Origin: Mesorhizobium terrae
Lineage (GTDB): Bacteria > Pseudomonadota > Alphaproteobacteria > Rhizobiales > Rhizobiaceae
NCBI RefSeq assembly: GCF_008727715.1
Contig: NZ_CP044218.1
Coordinates: 1,240,001-1,304,000 of the forward strand
Direction of reading: 5' to 3'
Length of the DNA: 64,000 nt
Shown here: piece after piece, positions 15,383-22,323 of the stretch
Layout: every line of letters begins with the position of its first letter
Position numbering within the stretch: position 1 is the stretch's first letter
Program-made: the position numbers and the translations under genes
Notes under the pieces: model-generated
Seen by the model: the letters and a program-made list of their open reading frames with translations, nothing else
Databases searched by the model: none
Told to the model about the DNA's origin: nothing

Positions 15383-15757
15383 TCAAGGCGCTTCTTTGTA
15401 CCGTGGCGTGTCAGGCAGCACGCCGACCATGCGCACGCGCGTGGCGTCGGCAATATCCTCACCTGTCAGCAGCGAGATCGCGGCGTCCACCAGCCTGTCA
15501 CCCTTGAAGCGCGGGAAATCGAGCGAGGGATAGGCGTAAATATCGGCAGGGATTTTGTATCGCTCGAAATTGGATGAATACGTCTGTGGCACGTCAAAGT
15601 ATGGACGTGAACGCGCGGCGGCGCGGCGTGTGACCGCGTCGACCGTTACCTCTTGACGGCTCTGGAATCCGGCTTCGCCAATGAAGACGAACCAGAATTT
15701 CAGTTTTGAGGCTGTCACCTGCCGCGCGTAGGGACCAATCAAGAGATGTTCCATCAT
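15383..15757 (-). CDS. Array paralogue P8, hypothetical (remote from the array)
   Basis: A 124-residue protein carrying the same C-terminal motif (LLTGEDIADATRVRM) as the P1-P7 array 4 kb away, with an aromatic core (ASKLKFWFVFIGEAGFQSRQ). Its middle is longer and Tyr/Pro-rich. It overlaps the next upstream gene by 4 bases and is followed by hairpin i. Being next to the DUF3150-like gene supports a shared role with the MoxR-vWA block. Confidence 0.58.
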   Translation of the reverse strand: MMEHLLIGPYARQVTASKLKFWFVFIGEAGFQSRQEVTVDAVTRRAAARSRPYFDVPQTYSSNFERYKIPADIYAYPSLDFPRFKGDRLVDAAISLLTGEDIADATRVRMVGVLPDTPRYKEAP

Positions 15758-15996
15758 GGCTGGCTCGGGCGCAGCTCAGTCGTCTTCATGAACTCGATGA
15801 GACGCAGGCGCTCTTCCCGCTCCGTGTCCGTCTCGACACGCGGTCGCTCGAGCCAGGCAAGGACCATGGCGCGGTGTTCCTCGCTGTATGGGCGGCCATC
15901 CTCGAAGAAAAACGAGAACATGCAGGCGCCGGGGTCACCGGCGCGCAGATAGGAACCGTAGGCGGAGGCCGCGCCGTAAGCGTGGCGGCGGTTCAT
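15754..15996 (-). CDS. Small hypothetical phage protein
   Basis: An 80-residue protein from the ATG at 15996. It contains CMFSFFFEDGRPYSEEHRAM and a charged C-terminal helix with ETDTEREERLRLIEFMKT. Overlaps of 4 bases on both sides place it in a coupled block. Not recognised. Confidence 0.55.
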   Translation of the reverse strand: MNRRHAYGAASAYGSYLRAGDPGACMFSFFFEDGRPYSEEHRAMVLAWLERPRVETDTEREERLRLIEFMKTTELRPSQP

Positions 15997-16340
15997 TGGT
16001 TGCAACCCTCCACCACGATCACTTCCCGCGGATTGGGAGGCACTACCGCGCCAGTCATGGCGTCCGAAAACGTGTCGCCCTGCCCGACGACATATTCGTC
16101 GCCTGTCCAGTCCACGGCCGAGACCGTGCAGACGGGCGCATGCATGACAGTCCACCACGCTTGCGCGGCCATGGTGGATACGATGACAAGCGCGGCGACA
16201 AGCGAGCCGATAAGAATGATGGAGGCGCGCTGCGCTCGGATTTCGCGCAGGCGCTGGCCCTCGAACTCGCCAACGAAGAACGGATTCCGGCCTTCAAGCG
16301 AAGCGGTATCGTTCACGGGAACACGGTCGGGATTCAGCAT
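15993..16340 (-). CDS. Small membrane protein
   Basis: A 115-residue protein from the ATG at 16340. One clear transmembrane segment (IILIGSLVAALVIVSTMAAQ) follows a basic cytoplasmic part (GQRLREIRAQR). The C-terminal 55 residues, with two Cys, would then be periplasmic. A single-span early phage membrane protein could act in exclusion or host takeover, but no family is recognised. Confidence 0.6.
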   Translation of the reverse strand: MLNPDRVPVNDTASLEGRNPFFVGEFEGQRLREIRAQRASIILIGSLVAALVIVSTMAAQAWWTVMHAPVCTVSAVDWTGDEYVVGQGDTFSDAMTGAVVPPNPREVIVVEGCNQ

Positions 16341-16531
16341 GGCCAGCCGCTTTCGAGAACGCGGGCAGACTGGAGACGGGTGCGCTGCGCGCGGAAGAAA
16401 TCGCATTCGCGCGCGAGATCTTCCTCGAACTCGCGGCGGTCGCGTTCACGTGGCGTTTCATACGCAGGATGATGCCGGAAGGCGGCAGCGCGCGCGGTGC
16501 GCCTGTCGTCCGGCTGGAAGACGGATTGCAT
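16334..16531 (-). CDS. Small basic hypothetical protein
   Basis: A 65-residue Arg-rich protein (RTARAAAFRHHPAYETPRER, then FEEDLARECDFFRAQRTRLQ). The ATG at 16531 has GGAGAGA upstream and hairpin j 20 bases upstream. It overlaps the membrane-protein start by 7 bases and is the first gene of its coupled block. Confidence 0.55.
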   Translation of the reverse strand: MQSVFQPDDRRTARAAAFRHHPAYETPRERDRREFEEDLARECDFFRAQRTRLQSARVLESGWPC

Positions 16532-16551
16532 GACGGATTCTCTCCATTGGT

Positions 16552-16563
16552 GCCATAAGCGGC
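16552..16563 (-). promoter_or_regulatory. Operon hairpin j (GCC/GGC stem)
   Basis: RNA sense GCC-GCUUAU-GGC, CCC before it, 20 bases before the start at 16531. Confidence 0.6.
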
Positions 16564-16815
16564 GGGAAAAGGCAGTTTACCGACGTGCCAAGGTCCGGGC
16601 GGAATCCTACCGCCATGGCTTCCTCACATTGCCCTTCAGCGGGCTATCTGCGTTGCGCTGGTGGCGTGGCGCGCAGCTTTCCGGCTTGCTTTATCCCTCG
16701 CCCGGCGACGAGTCCGCGTGCGTCGTGGCGGTTGTTGAGGCTCGACCCTTCCACGCGATTTCGGCCATGTGGCCGCGTCTGGACGGATTCCTCCCGTCCA
16801 CACGTAGCGACATGC
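16564..16815 (-). other. Non-coding gap upstream of hairpin j
   Basis: No convincing gene is seen. Because a terminator lies just upstream (16816-16846), this stretch should contain a promoter for the 16.5-0.4 kb operon, but no good -35/-10 pair stands out by eye. A short non-coding RNA is possible. Confidence 0.4.
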
Positions 16816-16846
16816 AAAAAAGGCCGCGCGACAGAAGCCGCGCGGC
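16816..16846 (-). terminator. Rho-independent terminator after the 16872-17570 gene
   Basis: Reading the minus strand, GCCGCGCG and CGCGCGGC form an 8-bp stem with an 8-base loop, followed by a run of T (six A residues at 16816-16821 on the plus strand). It lies 26 bases after the stop of the upstream gene. Confidence 0.85.
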
Positions 16847-16871
16847 TGGAGTGATGGATATCAGGCGAGGA

Positions 16872-17570
16872 TTAGGCAGCTGCGCTGGCCAGACGGTCGG
16901 ACGCTTCACGGTCAACCTTGATACGCTTGATCGTGGAAGCGGGCGCAGCGTCCTTGTCGGATTCCGGCTTGGCGACCTTCGGACGGCTGGCCTTCGGCGC
17001 GGCTTCCTTGGTCTCCTCGCCTTCCACTGGCTTGGTTTCGGCCTGCTTGATCTCGACCACGTTCGAGGTTGCGGCAGCGGGCTTCGCCTTGGCCGTCATC
17101 TCGCGGTATTTCTTGATCTGGGTGGCCATGAACAGGGCGAAGTTCTTGTCGTCCTGACCCGCGTCGTCGTCGTCAAGCGTGGCGTCCGCAATCTTGCCAA
17201 TACGGTCGACAAGCGGTGCCTTGGCCTTGGCTTCGGTCGATTTCTTGTCCTTTTCATAGTCCGCCGGCGACGTGGTGAATGCGGCCGGAAGGTCGGATTT
17301 CTTGCCCTTGGCATAAGTGAACACCAGCTTGACCGCGTCAAACGCGACCTTGCCGAACGCGGTCATCCACTTGACGACGGCGGCGCGGTAATTCTTGGGC
17401 GTGGCCGAGTAGATGGCGTTGCAGTAAATCGCGTCGTGATGTTGCTCGACGTGGTTCAGCGCCGAATAGGCAAGCTGGTGCGTCTTTTCGGTGAAGGTGG
17501 CGGCGGTCTTGCCGTAGCTGGCAACGGCGGTCTTGAGGGACTTGCCGGTCAGGATTGCGAAAGCGGTCAT
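16872..17570 (-). CDS. Hypothetical phage protein with charged Ala/Lys tail
   Basis: A 232-residue protein. The first 110 residues look folded and helical (TGKSLKTAVASYGKTAATFT, then SALNHVEQHHDAIYCNAI and PKNYRAAVVKWMTAFGK). The rest is a low-complexity Ala/Lys/Glu-rich region, possibly nucleic-acid binding. The start at 17570 is chosen because GGAG lies eight bases upstream; hairpin k lies 18 bases upstream. It is the first full gene leftward of the control region and has its own terminator, suggesting high, separate early expression. Confidence 0.7.
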   Translation of the reverse strand: MTAFAILTGKSLKTAVASYGKTAATFTEKTHQLAYSALNHVEQHHDAIYCNAIYSATPKNYRAAVVKWMTAFGKVAFDAVKLVFTYAKGKKSDLPAAFTTSPADYEKDKKSTEAKAKAPLVDRIGKIADATLDDDDAGQDDKNFALFMATQIKKYREMTAKAKPAAATSNVVEIKQAETKPVEGEETKEAAPKASRPKVAKPESDKDAAPASTIKRIKVDREASDRLASAAA

Positions 17571-17588
17571 GTTCATTTCTCCGTAGGT

Positions 17589-17600
17589 GGCATAATTGCC
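17589..17600 (-). promoter_or_regulatory. Operon hairpin k (GGC/GCC stem)
   Basis: RNA sense GGC-AAUUAU-GCC, CCC before it, 18 bases before the start at 17570. The arms are swapped as in hairpin b. Confidence 0.65.
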
Positions 17601-17611
17601 GGGTTTCGGTC

Positions 17612-17686
17612 TCAAGCGACCGTGACAGGCGCGTTCAGCGCCGCACCTGTCAGAGTGGCTTGAGTGTGACGCCGCGCAGCTCGCAC
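17612..17686 (-). CDS. Possible 24-residue leader peptide
   Basis: A GTG start 22 bases after hairpin l, with AAGGAGAG upstream, would give VRAARRHTQATLTGAALNAP and four more residues before TGA. Two inverted repeats overlap it: a perfect 9-bp one (ACGCCGCGC with GCGCGGCGT, 17668-17695) and one with arms TGACAGG/CCTGTCA. The peptide may be a leader, or the site may be only structured RNA. Weak support. Confidence 0.3.
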   Translation of the reverse strand: MRAARRHTQATLTGAALNAPVTVA

Positions 17687-17708
17687 CGCGCGGCGTCTCT
17701 CCTTCTTT

Positions 17709-17720
17709 GCCATGATTGGC
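17709..17720 (-). promoter_or_regulatory. Operon hairpin l (GCC/GGC stem)
   Basis: RNA sense GCC-AAUCAU-GGC, the copy closest to the control region and the only one lacking the CCC in front (AAAUC instead). It is followed by AAAGAAGGAGA. Confidence 0.55.
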
Positions 17721-18718
17721 GATTTGCGGTCTTACCGTTGCCAGCGTGACCGCATTCATTTGCGAGATTGAAATCTGAATTGTTCTTTCTCGAACGACTC
17801 GCCCTTGCGAGTTGCTAGCCTTCCGGGGACGGCGGGCCGCTTGGTGGCGTCCCTTCAAGCGGGGTCGTTTAACCCTCGCACCGCGCATTTGTTCCCGTGC
17901 GCTCTACCGTCTCGCCTGCCCGCTTCGTTGCGCGGCGTACCTTGGTAGCCCCATTGTTTCGATAAGTCGGCGCAATGGGAGCGCCCGTACGGCTGGCCTA
18001 GTGAGTCACCACTGGCATCGGACCGTCTGCTATAGGTTCAAGGCCGCGCCCCCTCGCCTGCCTGCCAATCGTCCAGCCTTGCCAGCCTGCCATCCAGAAG
18101 GATGACCGCTTGACGTTGCCAGCAACCGGCAAGCCCGAAGGCCGCTTGTCCTGTCACCACTCTGTCAAAGAACTCGGCGAACTCGCCGCACCGCTAGGAA
18201 GCGATGGCCAACACATAGAGGCATGCCGTCACCATGTCAATATGCTTTTGCTATTTTATTCATTATCCAGCCATCACGGCTTTATACATACCCCGCGCCT
18301 CATGCAAAGACCGTGTGCCTGGCATCGCATTGTCATGCTGCTACCCCTCGCCCTGCACCGCATTGTCATGGGTAGCCAATGGCCCGCTAGCCTGCCCTAT
18401 CCCTGCCCATTGATGCGGCCCTGCCGCCTCTCCAGCCTGCCTGTTCATCGAGCATCGAAGTGCAACGACAACTGGCCGCACGACAGGCCAAGCCCCTCGC
18501 CTCGCCGGTCAGAAGGGAGGGGGGGCTAAATCTCTACGGGTCCATTGGGGGTGCCACCGCTGCGGGGTCAGGTTCACAAAATTTTTTCCGACAGGAGGAA
18601 GATTCGCGAAAAGCGGGTCAGAGCGACCGAAAAAACAGGGCAAAAACCCAGCATTTAGTACTGGTCCAATGAAAATTGTCAGGGCCGCGAAATTGATGGG
18701 TATTTTTGAAATTCACCT
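17721..18718. other. Non-coding control region, left part
   Basis: About 1 kb with no convincing gene. It must contain the leftward early promoter. Visible structure: an AT-rich stretch at about 18240-18290 (rare in this GC-rich DNA), a direct repeat CGCATTGTCATG (about 18325 and 18360, 35 bp apart), and many CCTGCC copies between 18050 and 18450. The sequence CTGGTCCAATGAAAATTGTC (18661) recurs imperfectly at 18798. Confidence 0.5.
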
Positions 18719-18720
18719 AA

Positions 18721-18766
18721 GCGGACAAATGCCGGACACCAGCCGGACAGATGGCGGACAAATGGC
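18721..18766 (+). repeat. Phased 11-bp repeats, cluster 1 (4 copies)
   Basis: GGACA at 18723, 18734, 18745 and 18756, each exactly 11 bp apart, in units such as GCGGACAAATG and CCGGACAGATG. About one helical turn per unit puts every copy on the same DNA face, as expected for cooperative protein binding. Confidence 0.8.
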
Positions 18767-18783
18767 GGTTTTTGCCATTTGTC
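18757..18783. promoter_or_regulatory. Perfect 10-bp dyad in the control region
   Basis: GACAAATGGC, a 7-base spacer GGTTTTT, then GCCATTTGTC. The left arm is also the last repeat of cluster 1, so the dyad joins a direct-repeat array to an inverted copy. It could be an operator or an origin structure; with the T-run in the loop it is not a typical terminator. Confidence 0.7.
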
Positions 18784-18826
18784 GATTTCGCAAAGCGCTG
18801 GACCAATTGAGGTTGTCAGCGTTCGG

Positions 18827-18861
18827 CCGGACAAAAGCCGGACAAACGGCGGACAAGTGAC
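18827..18861 (+). repeat. Phased 11-bp repeats, cluster 2 (3 copies)
   Basis: GGACA at 18829, 18840 and 18851, again 11 bp apart, in GCCGGACAAAA, GCCGGACAAAC and GGCGGACAAGT. Confidence 0.8.
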
Positions 18862-18882
18862 GATTCCGCCATGATCGATGGA

Positions 18883-18918
18883 ACGGACAAACGGCGGACA
18901 AATGCTGGACATTTGGCG
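18883..18918 (+). repeat. Phased 11-bp repeats, cluster 3 (3 copies)
   Basis: GGACA at 18885, 18896 and 18907, 11 bp apart. The cluster ends in GGCGGTT, as cluster 1 does. Confidence 0.8.
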
Positions 18919-19135
18919 GTTCTACGCGTGTGCGCACGGCCTTCAGCTATAACCTGAGAAGTAGGAGGCCCTCATAGGCCGACCTATCTTCGTCTCCCGT
19001 TAGAGCCCGTCATCGGAGGTTGTTGGGGGATGGCTGCTGCGCGCCACCCCGTTGACAGTCCCCCGCGTTTACGGTCAATTCCAGCCGCTGGCGAGAAAAC
19101 CGCCCGGCTCCTCCCCTTCACAATCGAGCATTGGC

Positions 19136-19471
19136 ATGGTCCGAATGTTGAGACCGGCGATTCCTGTCGCCGATCTGCGCATAGCCCGGCCGCGCGAGAA
19201 GCGCGTCGATCCGGAGCTGAACACCCAGGCGTACAAGCGCTGGGCTGACGAGGTGAAACGTCGGGCGGGATACCGCTGCGAATATGTCAACGGCGGCCAC
19301 CGCTGCCCAAGGTCCAGTGCCGACGGCGACAGGATGATCGCGGATCACATTCGCGAGCGGAAAGATGGCGGCGGGCTGCTCGATCCCAAGAACGGTCAAT
19401 GCCTTTGCGTCTCCCACAACACCGCGAAGGGCATCGCCGCCCGAGCGGCGCGCATGAAGGAACAGTTCTGA
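19136..19471 (+). CDS. HNH endonuclease next to terminase
   Basis: About 111 residues from the ATG at 19136; the frame is open further upstream to a TTG at 19052. KRRAGYRCEYVNGGHRCP, then MIADHIRERKDGG, then LDPKNGQCLCVSHNTAKG give the HNH core (DH, N, H) with Cys pairs for structural zinc. Phages with cohesive or pac ends often carry such an HNH protein beside the terminase, where it helps the large subunit cut DNA. First gene of the rightward late operon. Its stop overlaps the next start (ATGA-type). Confidence 0.85.
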   Translation: MVRMLRPAIPVADLRIARPREKRVDPELNTQAYKRWADEVKRRAGYRCEYVNGGHRCPRSSADGDRMIADHIRERKDGGGLLDPKNGQCLCVSHNTAKGIAARAARMKEQF

Positions 19472-19725
19472 TGCAGATCGGAATGATAGAGGGTGCCACA
19501 CGCATCCTTGGCAAATCGCAAGGCTACGCTGGCCTACCTCTACGTGACGAGATGACCAACTGCAGCGTCGGCGGCGAGAACACTCCTGCGATGATCACCG
19601 CCTGGCTCCCGACGCCGAAAGAGCTCGAAGCTCTCAATGCCGGCGCCGCGGTGCATGTCCGGCTGATCGGAACGGGGCATCCGCCTATCATGGTGGAAGT
19701 CGGCCCGGTACCGGGCGAGCACTGA
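19471..19725 (+). CDS. Conserved-looking phage protein
   Basis: An 84-residue protein (GKSQGYAGLPLRDEM, AMITAWLPTPKELEALNAGA, VHVRLIGTGHPPIMVEVG). It resembles short proteins that I recall between HNH and terminase genes in rhizobial phages. It overlaps the HNH stop. Function unknown. Confidence 0.7.
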   Translation: MQIGMIEGATRILGKSQGYAGLPLRDEMTNCSVGGENTPAMITAWLPTPKELEALNAGAAVHVRLIGTGHPPIMVEVGPVPGEH

Positions 19726-19726
19726 C

Positions 19727-20182
19727 ATGTCCACCGTCAAGCGAGCGCGAGGTCGGCCGCAGTTCAAGCCGTCCGCCACCCAACGTCGCACCGTCGAGCA
19801 GATGGTGTCCTGTGGTGACAGCAAGCGCATGATCGCGCGCGCCCTCAAGATCGACGAGGACACGCTCAACAAGCACTTCGTCGAGGAGTTAGAGAACGGC
19901 GCGGCCAGGAAACGCCGCGAAGTGATCGACATGGTCTACAAGGGGGCGAAGAAGGGAAACGCCACCCTGATCAAGCGCCTCGAGGAGATGACGCGGATCT
20001 CGGGCGCAAAGGAAGACCTCGACCAGCCTGAAAATCCGAAGGGCAAATCGGCGGCACCGACATCGCCGCGTGCGCCAAAGCGCGGCAAGAAGGAAATCCA
20101 GCGCGATGAGGCGCTGCTCGCTGGTCAAAACTCCGAGTGGGGTGAAGATCTCGCTCCGCTGCCGGGTACCAGGCCGAACTGA
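19727..20182 (+). CDS. Probable terminase small subunit
   Basis: A 151-residue protein. An N-terminal helix-turn-helix (VEQMVSCGDSKRMIARALKI then DEDTLNKHF) is followed by a helical region and a basic, Pro/Lys-rich tail. Its position directly before the large terminase, with a 1-base overlap, and the DNA-binding fold support the small-subunit role: recognising the packaging site and presenting DNA to the motor. Alternatively it is a related HTH packaging accessory. Confidence 0.72.
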   Translation: MSTVKRARGRPQFKPSATQRRTVEQMVSCGDSKRMIARALKIDEDTLNKHFVEELENGAARKRREVIDMVYKGAKKGNATLIKRLEEMTRISGAKEDLDQPENPKGKSAAPTSPRAPKRGKKEIQRDEALLAGQNSEWGEDLAPLPGTRPN

Positions 20183-22089
20183 TGACTTGGTCGACCGCGC
20201 TTCCTGATTGGGAAGCGCGCATCGCTGCGCACAAGACCCTGATCCCGGATGGGCTGCCGATCGATGAACAGCGCGCCAATCGCGCGCTACGCATCTTCAA
20301 GCGGCTTCGGGTAACCGACATCCAGGGCATGCCGACCCTCGGCGAGGTCAGCCCGGAATGGATCTTCGACCTGGTCCGTGTCGTGTTCGGCGCGTTCGAC
20401 TGCGAGCGGAAGCGCCAGCTGATCCGGTCGTTTCTCGTACTGATCGCGAAGAAGAACGCCAAGTCAACCATCGCAGCGGGTATCATGGTCACGGCCCTGA
20501 TCATGAACGAGCGCCCCATGGGCGAGTATCTGATCCTGGCGCCGACGAAGGACGTCGCTGACAACAGCTTCCTCCCGGCCTACGGTATGATCAAGAACGA
20601 CTCGGAGCTGTTCAAGCGCTACAAGCCTTCGGACACGACGCGCGAGATCGTGAACCGCTTGGACGGCGCAACGCTGGCGGTGAAGTCGGCCGACGCAGAT
20701 GTCGTGGGCGGTCAGAAGTCGATCAGCCGCTTCATCGACGAGCTCTGGCTCTTCGGCAAGAAGAGGGGCGCCGCCAACGTCCTGTCGGAAGCGGAAGGCT
20801 CCGCCGCCTCGCGGCCGGAGGGGTTCACGATCTACGCGTCGACGCACTCCGACGAACCGCCAACTGGCGTGTATCTGGAGAAGCTGACCTATTTCCGCTC
20901 GGTGCGCGACGGCAAGGTGGAGGACCGCACGTCCCTGCCGCTGATCTACGAGTACCCGGACTCGATGCTGAAGGCGAAGGCCTGGCAGAATCCGCAGACG
21001 TGGCACATTCCGAACCCCAGTCTTGGCTATTCGGTAGACCACGAGTGGCTGACCACCGAGTTGCGGAAGAAGGAGATCGAGGGAACATCTGCCCTCAGCA
21101 TCTTCGTTGCGAAGCACTTAAACGTCGAAGCTGGCATCGGCCTGAAGTCCGGGAGCTGGGCCGGCGCTGAGTTCTGGCTCGTCAATCCGAAGACCGGCGT
21201 CTCCAATGTCGATGCGACCCTGACTTTTCGTGAGGTGTTGCGCCGGTCGGAGGTCATCACGATTGGAATCGACGGCGGCGGACTGGATGATCTGCTCGGC
21301 CTCGCCGTCCTCGGCCGCGAGGCTGGAACGGGCAAGCTGCTGCTGTGGTGTCATGCGTGGGCGCATGAGATCGTGCGGGAGCGCCGGCCAGAGATTTCTT
21401 CTAAGCTCGATGAACTCGCCGCGCCCCCGCGCGAATTGGGGATGCCGCCTGAGCTTACCTTCGTCAAGAACCCCGGCGACGACGTTTATGAGCTGGCAGA
21501 TATCGTCCGGACCGTCGAGCGATCCGGAAAGCTGGCGGAGAAGGAGGCGATCGGCGTCGACACCTTCGGTATCGCGGCAATCAAGAAGGCGCTGCAGAGT
21601 GAAGATGGCGGCTCCATCGCCGATGAGCGCATTGTAGGCATCCCGCAAGGCTGGAAACTGAACGGCGCGATCAAGGATACCGAGCGGGATCTTGCCGGCA
21701 ACGTCATCCTGCACAATGGCGGCGCCCTCATGCGCTTCGCGGTGGGAAACGCCAAGGTCGTTCCGCGAGGCAACGCGATCGCAATCGACAAACAGGAATC
21801 CGGGTCAGCCAAGATCGACCCTCTGATGGCGGCGCTGCACGCGAAGGTACTCATGGGTCTGAATCCGCAGCCCACCGTTCGATCAGGCTGGGACACAGAC
21901 GATGTTGAGGGACTGGAGGCCAGGATCGCAGCCGAGGTCGCAAGGTTGGCGCGAGACGACCAGGAGCGCATAGCGAGCGCTGCCGAGAAAGACCCCGATG
22001 AACTCGCTCGAAGGCGAGCGGCCGACGCCGCGCGCGCAGAAGCTTTCGAAATAGCCCGCCTTCGCGAAGCCGGCGTCGGCATCTACTGA
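20182..22089 (+). CDS. terL: Phage terminase large subunit
   Basis: A 635-residue protein. The N-terminal ATPase has a Walker A-like AKKNAKST (about 89-96, as in Terminase_1 proteins where the first Gly is often replaced) and Walker B SRFIDE (about 182-187). The C-terminal nuclease begins with TIGIDGGGLDDLLGLAVL, giving the first metal-binding Asp. It would pump DNA into the prohead and cut it. HK97-like phages have the same gene order: small and large terminase, portal, protease, capsid. Confidence 0.93.
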   Translation: MTWSTALPDWEARIAAHKTLIPDGLPIDEQRANRALRIFKRLRVTDIQGMPTLGEVSPEWIFDLVRVVFGAFDCERKRQLIRSFLVLIAKKNAKSTIAAGIMVTALIMNERPMGEYLILAPTKDVADNSFLPAYGMIKNDSELFKRYKPSDTTREIVNRLDGATLAVKSADADVVGGQKSISRFIDELWLFGKKRGAANVLSEAEGSAASRPEGFTIYASTHSDEPPTGVYLEKLTYFRSVRDGKVEDRTSLPLIYEYPDSMLKAKAWQNPQTWHIPNPSLGYSVDHEWLTTELRKKEIEGTSALSIFVAKHLNVEAGIGLKSGSWAGAEFWLVNPKTGVSNVDATLTFREVLRRSEVITIGIDGGGLDDLLGLAVLGREAGTGKLLLWCHAWAHEIVRERRPEISSKLDELAAPPRELGMPPELTFVKNPGDDVYELADIVRTVERSGKLAEKEAIGVDTFGIAAIKKALQSEDGGSIADERIVGIPQGWKLNGAIKDTERDLAGNVILHNGGALMRFAVGNAKVVPRGNAIAIDKQESGSAKIDPLMAALHAKVLMGLNPQPTVRSGWDTDDVEGLEARIAAEVARLARDDQERIASAAEKDPDELARRRAADAARAEAFEIARLREAGVGIY

Positions 22090-22101
22090 ACGAGGACCGA
22101 C

Positions 22102-22323
22102 ATGCGATTTGTCTCGGCCGCAGGACGCGGCTTGCGCCGCGCCGGCGTCGTTGCTGCGCGCGCCGTGCCGTCACTGTTCCGTGACTCGATTGGCTTGGTT
22201 GGAGCCGGCGCCTTCGTGTTCGGCGTTTGGCAGATTCACGTGCCGTCGGCATGGATCGCGGGAGGCATGATGCTGATGGTTGTGGCTTTCCGCCTCGCGG
22301 CCTCGTCCGCGGGAGATCGCTGA
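22102..22323 (+). CDS. Small membrane protein
   Basis: A 73-residue protein with two hydrophobic segments (SIGLVGAGAFVFGVWQIHV and AGGMMLMVVAFRLAASS) after a basic Arg-rich start. It overlaps the portal start. Such short membrane proteins occur between terminase and portal in related phages; role unknown. Confidence 0.65.
   Translation: MRFVSAAGRGLRRAGVVAARAVPSLFRDSIGLVGAGAFVFGVWQIHVPSAWIAGGMMLMVVAFRLAASSAGDR

Noticed and set aside
18110..18529. A 139-codon plus-strand open frame in the control region
   Set aside because: No ribosome site, compositionally odd (Pro/Cys/His-rich) and built partly from a direct repeat (HRIVM twice). Most likely non-coding.
18721..18918. Possible CRISPR array
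   Set aside because: Units are 11 bp, directly adjacent and without unique spacers; no cas genes are present.
18679..18937. Minus-strand frames with repeated CPPFVR segments
   Set aside because: The protein repeats are only the translation of the phased GGACA repeats; 11-bp spacing shifts frame, so no real repeat protein is implied.
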